Shown here: positions 8,379 to 15,525 of the stretch, piece by piece | Position numbering within the stretch: the first letter of the stretch is position 1 | Layout: every line of letters begins with the position of its first letter | Assembly: GCF_000767165.1 (NCBI RefSeq) | Contig: NZ_AXCZ01000010.1 | Coordinates: 1-36,163 of the forward strand | Length of the DNA: 36,163 nt | Origin: Cellulomonas bogoriensis 69B4 = DSM 16987 | GTDB lineage: Bacteria; Actinomycetota; Actinomycetes; Actinomycetales; Cellulomonadaceae | Direction of reading: 5' to 3' | The notes under the pieces: generated by a model | What the model was told of the DNA's origin: nothing | The model's database searches: none | The model's input: only the letters and a program-made list of their open reading frames with translations | Position numbers and translations under genes: made by a program

Positions 8379-9274
8379 GCGGGGACCTCCGTCCTGCGGT
8401 AACGGGCCAGGGGCAGGCCGAGAGCGCCGACGAGGCCCGCGACCAGCAGTCCCAGCGCCACGGCGCCCATCAGCGGGGCCCAGGGGCGGGCCGGGTCGCT
8501 GCTGGCGAAGTTCGCGAACTCGAGGATCATGCGACCCACCCCTCCGGGCAGGCCGGTGGAGACCTCGGCGACGACCGTCCCGACCACGGCGTTGGCGGCC
8601 GCGAGCCGCAGCGCCGGCAGGACGTAGGGGACGCTGGCGGGCAGGCGCAGCCGCACGAGCGTCGTCCACCACCCCGTGCCGTAGGCGCGCATCAGCTCGG
8701 TGTGGAGGGTCTCGGGTGACTGCAGGCCACGCAGCGCACCGACCGCCACCGGGAAGAACGCCAGGTAGGAGGCGATGACCGCGACGGACATCCACGCCTC
8801 CCAGGTGACCCCGGCGACCTGGATGCGACTGCCCCAGCTGCGCACCACCGGGGCCAGGGCGATCAGGGGGACGGTCTGGCTGAGGACCACCAGGGGCAGG
8901 ACGGCGTTCTCGGCGACCCGGACCCGTGCCATGAGGACCGCGAGCGCGAACCCCACGACGACGCCGATCGCCCACCCGGCCAGTGCGATGCCGAGGCTGA
9001 AGAGGCTGGCCTGGGCGACGGCGACCCACAGGGGTGGGGCGCCGGGGGCGGCGGTGAGGGGTTCACCGAGCCGGATCAGCACGTCCCACGTGTGGGGCAT
9101 CGCGAGGTCGGTGGTGCGGGGCAGGACCCGCGTCCCGCCGATGCTCCACCCGTCGGCGGGGCCGAGGGCCTTGTACAGCTCCCACAGCAGTGCCAGGCCC
9201 AGCAGGCCCAGGAGCCCGAGGGCGGCGTCCGGCAGCCGCAGCGCGCGGCTCCACCGGATCATCGTGGCGGTCAT
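8375..9274 (-). CDS. ABC importer permease, second subunit
   Basis: A 299-residue BPD_transp_1 permease with an N-terminal helix near residues 15-40, a periplasmic stretch around residues 41-75, then five or more membrane segments. The EAA loop is at RAYGTGWWTTLVRLRLPASVPYVLPALRLAA. The ATG overlaps the stop of the LLM oxidoreductase gene (ATGA at 9274-9271). The protein is clearly diverged from the permease at 6730-7539, so this is not a recent duplication. Two unlike permeases are common in putative pyrimidine importers linked to hydantoinase clusters; that comparison is from memory and not tested here. Confidence 0.88.
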   Translation of the reverse strand: MTATMIRWSRALRLPDAALGLLGLLGLALLWELYKALGPADGWSIGGTRVLPRTTDLAMPHTWDVLIRLGEPLTAAPGAPPLWVAVAQASLFSLGIALAGWAIGVVVGFALAVLMARVRVAENAVLPLVVLSQTVPLIALAPVVRSWGSRIQVAGVTWEAWMSVAVIASYLAFFPVAVGALRGLQSPETLHTELMRAYGTGWWTTLVRLRLPASVPYVLPALRLAAANAVVGTVVAEVSTGLPGGVGRMILEFANFASSDPARPWAPLMGAVALGLLVAGLVGALGLPLARYRRTEVPA

Positions 9275-10302
9275 GACGTCGCGGTGACCTGGTCGGCGAG
9301 TGCGGGGATGACGCGTTCGCCGTACAGGCGCAGGGTGTCCTCCTTGTTGTCGTGCTGGAGGTACGCGGCGAACTGGTCGACGCCCAGGGCCTTGAGGGCG
9401 GTGAGCTTCTCGACGTGCTCGTGGGGGCTGCCGAGCAGGCAGAACCTTTCGACGATCTCGTCGGGCACGAACCGGGTGTGGGAGTTCCCGGCGCGGCCGT
9501 GCTCGTTGTAGTCGTAGCCCTCCCGGTCACGGATGTAGTCGGTGAGGGCCTTGGGGATCGCGGAGTCGGTGCCGTACCGGGTGACGATGTCGGCGACGTG
9601 GTTGCCGACCATCCCCCCGAACCAGCGGCACTGCTCACGCATGTGGGCGCGTTCGGCGGGGGCGGCGCCGTCCCCCACGTAGGCGGGGGCGGCCACGCAG
9701 ATGGTGACGTCGTCGGGGTCCCGCCCGGCGGCCTCGGCGGAGTCGCGCACGGCCCGGACCATCCAGGCGGTGATGTCGGGGTCGGCGAGCTGCAGGATGA
9801 ACCCGTCGCCCACCTCGCCGGTGAGCTTCAGGGCCATCGGCCCGTAGGCCGCCACCCACACCTCCAGCTCGGAGCGGGCGCTCCAGGGGAAGCGCACGGT
9901 GGAGCCGTTGTGGTCCACGGCCCGGCTGTTGCCCAGCTCCCGGATCACGTGGACGGCGTCCCGCAGGGTCCTGAGGTTGCTGGGCCGGCCGTTGAGGGTG
10001 CGGACGGCGGAGTCCCCGCGGCCGATGCCGCACACGGTGCGGTTGCCGTACATCTCGTTGAGGGTCGCGAAGTGGGAGGCGATGACGGTCCAGTCGCGGG
10101 TGGCGGGGTTGGTGACCATCGGGCCCACGACGACGTTGCGGGTGGCCGCGAGGATCGCCGAGTAGATGACGAACGGCTCCTGCCACAGCAGGTGGGAGTC
10201 GAAGGTCCACACGTGGCTGAAGCCGTGGGTCTCGGCCTGGCGGGCGAGCTCGACGGTGCGGGCCGCGGGCGGGTTGGTCTGGAGCACGACGCCGAAGTCC
10301 AT
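9271..10302 (-). CDS. LLM-class flavin/F420-dependent oxidoreductase
   Basis: A 343-residue bacterial-luciferase-like (TIM-barrel) oxidoreductase beginning MDFGVVLQTNPPAARTVELARQAE. It resembles the methylenetetrahydromethanopterin-reductase side of the LLM family, including the segment CGIGRGDSAVRTLNGRPSN. From memory it matches the putative F420-dependent CPS_4043-type subfamily, whose function is not established. The ATG has AAGGAG upstream at good spacing; the longer upstream frame is shadow. It lies between dihydropyrimidinase and the importer genes, 11 bp after the former. No dihydropyrimidine dehydrogenase is present, so this enzyme may perform the redox step that feeds the hydrolases, or act on a variant substrate. 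Both are inference. The cofactor could be FMN or F420. Confidence 0.8.
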   Translation of the reverse strand: MDFGVVLQTNPPAARTVELARQAETHGFSHVWTFDSHLLWQEPFVIYSAILAATRNVVVGPMVTNPATRDWTVIASHFATLNEMYGNRTVCGIGRGDSAVRTLNGRPSNLRTLRDAVHVIRELGNSRAVDHNGSTVRFPWSARSELEVWVAAYGPMALKLTGEVGDGFILQLADPDITAWMVRAVRDSAEAAGRDPDDVTICVAAPAYVGDGAAPAERAHMREQCRWFGGMVGNHVADIVTRYGTDSAIPKALTDYIRDREGYDYNEHGRAGNSHTRFVPDEIVERFCLLGSPHEHVEKLTALKALGVDQFAAYLQHDNKEDTLRLYGERVIPALADQVTATS

Positions 10303-10313
10303 GGGGGTCTCCT

Positions 10314-11732
10314 TCAGACGAGGTACTGGGTGAGGTCGCGCTTGACGAAGCGGCCGTGGCCGGGGGTGCCGTGGTAGCCGTCGTCGTCGACGAGGACCCG
10401 TCCCCGGGACAGGACGAGGTCGACGTGGCCGTCGATCTCGAAGCCCTCCCAGGCCGAGTGGTCCATGTTCATGTGGTGGGTCTTGCCCAGGCCGATGGAC
10501 GTGTGCCCGGCGGGGTCGTAGACGACGACGTCGGCATCGGCACCGGGGGCGATCACACCCTTGCGGCCGTACATGCCGAACATGCGGGCGGGGGTGGTGG
10601 AGGTGACCTCGACCCAGCGTTCGAGGGTGATCTCGCCGGTGACGACGCCCTGGTACATGAGGTCCATGCGGTGCTCGACCGAGCCGATGCCGTTGGGGAT
10701 CTTGGAGAAGTCCCCCAGGCCCAGCTCCTTCTGGCCCTTCATGCAGAAGGGGCAGTGATCGGTGGAGACCATCTGCAGGTCGTTGGTGCGCAGCCCCTGC
10801 CACATGTGGTCCTGGTGGCCCTCGGCGCGGGAGCGCAGCGGGGTGGAGCACACGTACTTGGCGCCGTCGAAGCCCGGTGCACCGAGGTGCTCCTCCAGGG
10901 AGAGGTACAGGTACTGGGGGCAGGTCTCACCGAAGACGTTCTGGCCCCGGTCCCGCGCCGCGGCGAGCTGCTCGACGGCCTGCTTGGCGCTGACGTGCAC
11001 CACGTACAACGGGGAGCCGGTCAGGTGCGCGAGCATGATCGCGCGGTGGGTGGCCTCCTCCTCCATCTGCCAGGCCCGGGCCACCCCGTGGTAGTACGGG
11101 TCGGTCTTGCCCTGGGCGAGCAGCTGGGACACCAGCACGTCGATCGCGGGCCCGTTCTCTGCGTGCATCATCGTGAGCAGCCCGAGGTCCGCGGCCTTCT
11201 GCATCGCGCGCAAGATCTGCGCGTCGTCGCTGTAGAACACCCCCGGGTAGGCCATGAACAGCTTGAAGCTGGTGATCCCCTCCTCGACCAGGGAGTCCAT
11301 GGCGGCCAGGGAGTCCGCGTCGACACCGCCGATGATCTGGTGGAACGAGTAGTCCACCGCGCAGTTGCCGGCGGCCTTCTCATGCCAGGCGGCCAACCCG
11401 TCCTGGACGCGCTCACCGGCACGCTGGACGGCGAAGTCCACGATGGTGGTCGTGCCACCCCACGCCGCCGCCCGCGTCCCGGTCTCGAACGTGTCCGAGG
11501 CGTTGGTCCCGCCGAACGGCAGCTCCATGTGGGTGTGGGCGTCCACCCCGCCGGGCACCACGTACTTGCCCGTGGCATCCACGACGCGGTCGACGTGGGC
11601 GGCGACGTCGAACCCGAGCAGGGTCGAGCCGGGCGCCAGGACGGCGGCGATCGTCTCGCCGTCGACGAGCACGTCCGCAGGGGTGCGGCCGGTGGCGTTG
11701 ACGACGGTGCCACCACGGATCAGGGTCTTCAC
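10314..11732 (-). CDS. Dihydropyrimidinase / D-hydantoinase
   Basis: A 472-residue cyclic amidohydrolase matching the usual family length. Its metal site is complete: His66 and His68 in DAHTHME, the carboxylated Lys157 in SFKLFMAYPG, His190 in MMHAEN, His246 in VVHVSA, and Asp325 in STDHCPF. It opens 5,6-dihydrouracil or dihydrothymine (or 5-substituted hydantoins) to the N-carbamoyl amino acid in the cytoplasm. The nitrilase-family enzyme immediately upstream (16-bp gap) is the natural next step, which supports dihydropyrimidine over hydantoin as substrate. It starts with ATG and is the second gene of the operon. Confidence 0.92.
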   Translation of the reverse strand: MKTLIRGGTVVNATGRTPADVLVDGETIAAVLAPGSTLLGFDVAAHVDRVVDATGKYVVPGGVDAHTHMELPFGGTNASDTFETGTRAAAWGGTTTIVDFAVQRAGERVQDGLAAWHEKAAGNCAVDYSFHQIIGGVDADSLAAMDSLVEEGITSFKLFMAYPGVFYSDDAQILRAMQKAADLGLLTMMHAENGPAIDVLVSQLLAQGKTDPYYHGVARAWQMEEEATHRAIMLAHLTGSPLYVVHVSAKQAVEQLAAARDRGQNVFGETCPQYLYLSLEEHLGAPGFDGAKYVCSTPLRSRAEGHQDHMWQGLRTNDLQMVSTDHCPFCMKGQKELGLGDFSKIPNGIGSVEHRMDLMYQGVVTGEITLERWVEVTSTTPARMFGMYGRKGVIAPGADADVVVYDPAGHTSIGLGKTHHMNMDHSAWEGFEIDGHVDLVLSRGRVLVDDDGYHGTPGHGRFVKRDLTQYLV

Positions 11733-11748
11733 GGGGGGCCTCCGGGGG

Positions 11749-12597
11749 TCAGGGGGCGACGATCGGGCCGTAGGCGTCGGGGCGGCGGTCGCGGTAGAAC
11801 TGCCAGCGCTCGCGGACCTCGCGGATCTGGCCGAGGTCCACGTCGCGGAGGATGACGCCCGCGTCGGTGGAGCTGGCGACGTCCCCGACGTAGTTGCCGT
11901 CGGGGCCCACCACGTAGGAGCTGCCGTAGAAGGAGACGGCCTCGTCCCCGTACTCGTTGGTCTCGGCTCCCACCCGGTTGTTGGTGGCGACGAAGTAGCC
12001 GTTGGCGATGGCGGCGGCGGGCTGCTCGATCTCCCACAGCTTGTTGGAGATCCCGGGTGCGCTGGCGTTGGGGTTGAAGACGATCTCGGCGCCGTTGAGG
12101 CCGAGCACGCGCCACCCTTCGGGAAAGTGCCGGTCGTAGCAGATGTTGACGCCGACCTTCCCCACGGCGGTGTCGAACACGGGGTACCCGAGGTTGCCGG
12201 GACGGAAGTAGAACTTCTCCCAGAACTTGGGCAGGTGGGGGATGTGGTGCTTGCGGTACTTGCCGAGGTAGGTGCCGTCCGCGTCGACCACCGCGGCGGT
12301 GTTGTAGAGGACCCCGGGCTGGTCCTCCTCGTACACGGGCAGCACCATGACCACGCCGAGCTCCTTGGCCAGCGCCGCGAAGCGGTCGACCGTCGGGCCG
12401 GGCACGGACTCGGCGTAGGCGTAGTACTTCGGGTCCTGGGTGATGCCGAAGTAGGGCCCGTAGAACAGCTCCTGGAACCCGATGATCTGGGCGCCGTCGG
12501 CGGCGGCCGTGCGGGCGTAGTCCTCGTGCAGGGCGATCATCGACTCCTTGTCGCCCGTCCACGGTGTCTGGGTCAGTGCCACTCGCACGACGCTCAT
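11749..12597 (-). CDS. Nitrilase-superfamily amidohydrolase, probable beta-ureidopropionase
   Basis: A 282-residue carbon-nitrogen hydrolase with the complete catalytic triad: Glu43 in GFQELFYGPYF, Lys116 in YRKHHIPH, and Cys153 in NICYDRHFPEG. The strand-loop pattern and the RHFPEGWR segment are typical of the N-carbamoyl-beta-alanine / N-carbamoyl-D-amino acid / N-carbamoylputrescine amidase branch. In this cluster, hydrolysis of N-carbamoyl-beta-alanine to beta-alanine, CO2 and ammonia is the best guess. The ATG at 12597 has GGAGG just upstream; the in-frame extension to 12672 runs through the promoter region and was rejected. It is the first gene of the operon, divergent from the MocR regulator. 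Confidence 0.88.
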   Translation of the reverse strand: MSVVRVALTQTPWTGDKESMIALHEDYARTAAADGAQIIGFQELFYGPYFGITQDPKYYAYAESVPGPTVDRFAALAKELGVVMVLPVYEEDQPGVLYNTAAVVDADGTYLGKYRKHHIPHLPKFWEKFYFRPGNLGYPVFDTAVGKVGVNICYDRHFPEGWRVLGLNGAEIVFNPNASAPGISNKLWEIEQPAAAIANGYFVATNNRVGAETNEYGDEAVSFYGSSYVVGPDGNYVGDVASSTDAGVILRDVDLGQIREVRERWQFYRDRRPDAYGPIVAP

Positions 12598-12728
12598 GTC
12601 GCCTCCGGTCCTCGGCCATCTGGTTTTGTTATTCTGGCCCTTGAACATTTCTTTGGGGTTACTCCCCGTCACCGTGCGTTTCCCGCCCGTAAAACCTCAC
12701 CAACCGGTCACAGACCCCAGGAGTCGCC
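12598..12728. promoter_or_regulatory. Divergent control region between catabolic operon and MocR gene
   Basis: This 131-bp gap is noticeably richer in A and T than its surroundings, especially 12620-12660 and 12688-12700. It must hold both divergent promoters and the operators of the MocR protein. A spaced inverted pair GGTTTT (12622-12627) / AAAACC (12691-12696) is visible. The regulator's ribosome binding site AGGAG lies at 12719-12723. No textbook -35/-10 pair could be picked with confidence on either strand. Confidence 0.55.
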
Positions 12729-14114
12729 GTGCGGAGCCCACACCACCCGCAGGCCCCCAGCCCCCTGGACCTCGTCCTGGGGGCCGTCGAGGAGCCCAGC
12801 CCCCACGGCATCGCGGCGGCGATCTCCCGCCTGGTGCGGGACGGCACCCTGGTCGACGGCACCCGCCTGCCCACGGTCCGCGCGGTCGCCGGCGCCCTCG
12901 GCGTCAGCCCCGCCACGGTCAGCACCGCGTGGCAGGCGCTCGCCGGGGTCGGGCTGCTCACCACCCGCGGGCGCGCAGGGAGCCACGTCCACGCACCCGA
13001 CCGGACGTGGCTGCCTCCCCGCTACCGGGGGCTGGCGGGCGACCTGGGGAACATCCGTGTCGACCTGTCCACCGGCACCCCCGACCCGACCCTGCTGCCC
13101 GACCTGGCCGCAGCCCTGGCCCGCACGGGGGCCGCGACCCCCACGACCAGCTACGTCGAGGCCCCCGTCGTCCCCGCCCTCGAGGAGCACCTGCGTCGCA
13201 CGTGGCCCTACCCCGTGGAGTCCCTGACGGTGGTCGACGGTGCGATGGACGCCGTGTCACGCTCCCTGGAGCTGGTGGTGCGGTTCGGCGACCGGGTGGT
13301 GATCGAGAACCCGGGGTTCCCACCGCTGCTGGACCTACTGGACCACCTGGGGGCGGTCCGCGTGCCCGTGGACGTGGACGCCGACGGCCCCACACCGGCC
13401 GCCCTCACGGCGGCACTGGGCACCTCACCCGCGGCGGTCGTCCTGCAACCGCGCGCCCACAACCCCACGGGGGCGTCCATGAGCGAGGACCGCGCCCGGG
13501 ACCTGGCCCACGTCCTGAGGACCCACCCCGACGCCGGACGGACCGTCGTCGTCGAGGACGACCACTCCGGTGAGGTCGCCACCGCACCCGACGTCAGCCT
13601 CGGCACCCACCTGCCCGACCGGGTCCTGCACGTCCGCTCGTTCTCCAAGTCCCACGGCCCGGACCTGCGGATCGCGGCACTCGGCGGGCCGGCGGACCTC
13701 ATGGACCGGATCGTGGCCCGACGCATGCTCGGGCCCGGGTGGACCAGCCGCACCCTGCAGCGCGTCCTCCTCGAGCTCCTCACCGGCCACCACGGCATGA
13801 CGGCCGTCACCGAGGCCCGGCGGGTATACCACTCCCGCCAGGCACGCCTGGTGCGCGCCCTGGCCACCCACGGCGTGACAGCACGCCCCGGGGACGGGAT
13901 CAACCTGTGGCTACCGGTGGCGTCCGAACGGGACGCCACCCTGCACCTGGCCGCCGCCGGCATCCGCGTCGCACCCGGCTCCCCGTTCTGGTCAGAGCCC
14001 GGCCCCGACCACGTGCGTGTCACCGCCGGGATGCTCCGCGACGGCGTCGAGGAGGTCGGCGCCGTGCTGGCGGCCGCGACCCGGGCTCAGAGCAGCTCGA
14101 CGCGGTCGGCCTGA
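12729..14114 (+). CDS. MocR/GntR-family PLP-dependent transcription regulator
   Basis: A 461-residue two-domain regulator. Residues about 25-90 form a GntR winged helix (LPTVRAVAGALGVSPATVSTAW) and residues about 105-450 form an aminotransferase-like fold with QPRAHNPTGAS, the Asp278 region and the PLP lysine Lys307 in RSFSKSHGPDLR. MocR proteins sense an amino compound or PLP through the aminotransferase domain and usually regulate the divergent neighbour and themselves. Beta-alanine or a related omega-amino acid is a reasonable effector here, by inference. The start is GTG with AGGAG five bases upstream. Its last 28 bases overlap, tail to tail, the end of the cold-shock-domain gene. Confidence 0.88.
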   Translation: MRSPHHPQAPSPLDLVLGAVEEPSPHGIAAAISRLVRDGTLVDGTRLPTVRAVAGALGVSPATVSTAWQALAGVGLLTTRGRAGSHVHAPDRTWLPPRYRGLAGDLGNIRVDLSTGTPDPTLLPDLAAALARTGAATPTTSYVEAPVVPALEEHLRRTWPYPVESLTVVDGAMDAVSRSLELVVRFGDRVVIENPGFPPLLDLLDHLGAVRVPVDVDADGPTPAALTAALGTSPAAVVLQPRAHNPTGASMSEDRARDLAHVLRTHPDAGRTVVVEDDHSGEVATAPDVSLGTHLPDRVLHVRSFSKSHGPDLRIAALGGPADLMDRIVARRMLGPGWTSRTLQRVLLELLTGHHGMTAVTEARRVYHSRQARLVRALATHGVTARPGDGINLWLPVASERDATLHLAAAGIRVAPGSPFWSEPGPDHVRVTAGMLRDGVEEVGAVLAAATRAQSSSTRSA

Positions 14115-15025
14115 GGGCCGCGCTCGCCCTGGCGCACCTTGTACCGGACCCGGTCGCCCTCGCTCAGGGCGTCGGCACCCTGCAGGACCGACACGTGCAC
14201 GAACAGGTCGGCACCACCGGCGTCGGGGGTGATGAACCCGAAGCCCCGCTCGGCGTCGAACCGGGCCACCACACCCTCACCGCCGCGCACCGGGGCGGTG
14301 GGCGGGCCCTGGCGTCCCGGACGTCCACGGTCCGGCGCCCCGGTCCCCCGCCTCGGGGACGAGCCGCGGACCAGCTGGACGTCGCGCGCCTGCGGGCCCT
14401 TCTCGCTGACGGCCACGTCGTACGTCACCCGGTCGCCCTCGGCGAGTTCGGTGAGCCCACCAGCCAGGGCCCGGACATGGACGAAGACGTCCTCGCCCCC
14501 CGCGTCGGGGGTGAGGAACCCGAAGCCCTTGTCACCGTCGAACCAGGTGACGGTCCCGTCCGCTCCGTCCGACGTGGGGTTCGGCGCGCCGGCGTCGGGG
14601 CCCAACGGCAGCACGTGGCCGGCCTGCGACCCCTTGGGGCCCTCGACCACCATGAACGCCACCCGCTGACCGTCGGTGACCACACCCCCACCCACGATCG
14701 CCGAGCTGTGCAGGAACAGCTCCGCACCGCCGCCGTCGGGGGTGAGGAAGCCGTACCCCTTGGCAGGCTCGTACCAGCTGACCGTGCCCAAGGCACCCAG
14801 CTGCGCACCGGGAGGCAGCTCACCGGTGACCCGCACCCGCCGGGCCTGCGGACCGCGGTCGCCCTCACCCACCTCGAACTCGACCGTCTGCCCCTCGCGG
14901 AGCACCCGCTCGCCGTCAGTGACGACCTCGGACGCGTGGACGAACAGGTCCACGTCCTCGCCCTCACGGGCGAGGAAGCCGAACCCCCGGTCGACGTCGA
15001 ACCAGCGGACAGTCCCCTCGGGCAC
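14087..15025 (-). CDS. Protein with four tandem cold-shock domains
   Basis: A 312-residue protein made of four CspA-like OB folds at about residues 2-67, 79-140, 156-220 and 250-312. Each has an RNP1-like motif (RGFGFL, KGYGFL, KGFGFL, RGFGFI) and an RNP2-like motif (LFVHA, LFLHS, VFVHV, LFVHV). Domains 1, 3 and 4 also share the terminal GPQAxxV motif of actinobacterial Csp. Linkers grow from about 10 residues to a roughly 30-residue Arg/Gly/Pro-rich stretch before domain 4. It should bind single-stranded RNA or DNA over a long footprint. The GTG at 15025 is preceded by GAGGAG and gives VPEGTVRWF, a normal Csp N-terminus. Single-domain Csp is about 67 residues, so this length is unusual. Confidence 0.88.
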   Translation of the reverse strand: MPEGTVRWFDVDRGFGFLAREGEDVDLFVHASEVVTDGERVLREGQTVEFEVGEGDRGPQARRVRVTGELPPGAQLGALGTVSWYEPAKGYGFLTPDGGGAELFLHSSAIVGGGVVTDGQRVAFMVVEGPKGSQAGHVLPLGPDAGAPNPTSDGADGTVTWFDGDKGFGFLTPDAGGEDVFVHVRALAGGLTELAEGDRVTYDVAVSEKGPQARDVQLVRGSSPRRGTGAPDRGRPGRQGPPTAPVRGGEGVVARFDAERGFGFITPDAGGADLFVHVSVLQGADALSEGDRVRYKVRQGERGPQADRVELL

Positions 15026-15138
15026 AGTTGACTCCTCGTCACGAGAACAGGTGAAGGCCCTAGTCTCCCCGACTCCAGGGCCCCCGCGCGCAGCACCACC
15101 GGCGCCCATCCACGGGCGGGCCACGGTCCGCGCCTCAA

Positions 15139-15179
15139 TGGGGAGCAGATGAGGCGCATACCGCAGCATCTGCTCCCCA
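15139..15179. repeat. Palindromic repeat copy B (41-bp hairpin)
   Basis: TGGGGAGCAGATG (15139-15151) is the exact reverse complement of CATCTGCTCCCCA (15167-15179). The outer GGGGAGCA/TGCTCCCC arms and central CGCATA are shared with the element at 814-858. Inner stem bases differ between the copies, but mostly in complementary pairs. It lies between the start of the cold-shock gene and tRNA-Lys. Confidence 0.8.
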
Positions 15180-15285
15180 CTGGCGAGCCCGGGAGGGGTG
15201 CCAGCGGGCGGTACGCGTACGCTGAGCGCTGGTGACAGCAGGGCGCCGCCCCCGCCCGACGACGGACGGGACGGCAGACCCGACC

Positions 15286-15361
15286 GGGCCTCTAGCTCAA
15301 CTGGCAGAGCAGCGGACTTTTAATCCGCGGGTTGTGGGTTCGATCCCCACGGGGCCCACCA
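15286..15361 (+). tRNA. tRNA-Lys (anticodon TTT)
   Basis: The acceptor stem GGGCCTC pairs with GGGGCCC (one G-T). The D arm, the anticodon stem GCGGA/TCCGC enclosing CTTTTAA, and the T arm with GGTTCGATCC all fold. The anticodon is TTT. The CCA end is encoded (15359-15361), unlike the three tRNAs near 24.6 kb. Confidence 0.96.
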
Positions 15362-15525
15362 CGTGCGTGTCCTGTGGAGCGGTGGCACGATCAGCCTGAG
15401 GCTCTGGCCCCCCACGGGAGTCCCTCCACGTCAAGTCATCTCTCATGGTTGCGTCCAGACATGCCGAGAATCACTGCAGGCGGGTGTGGACACGCATCCA
15501 CCGCGGGGGACAAGGGGTGGTGGGC

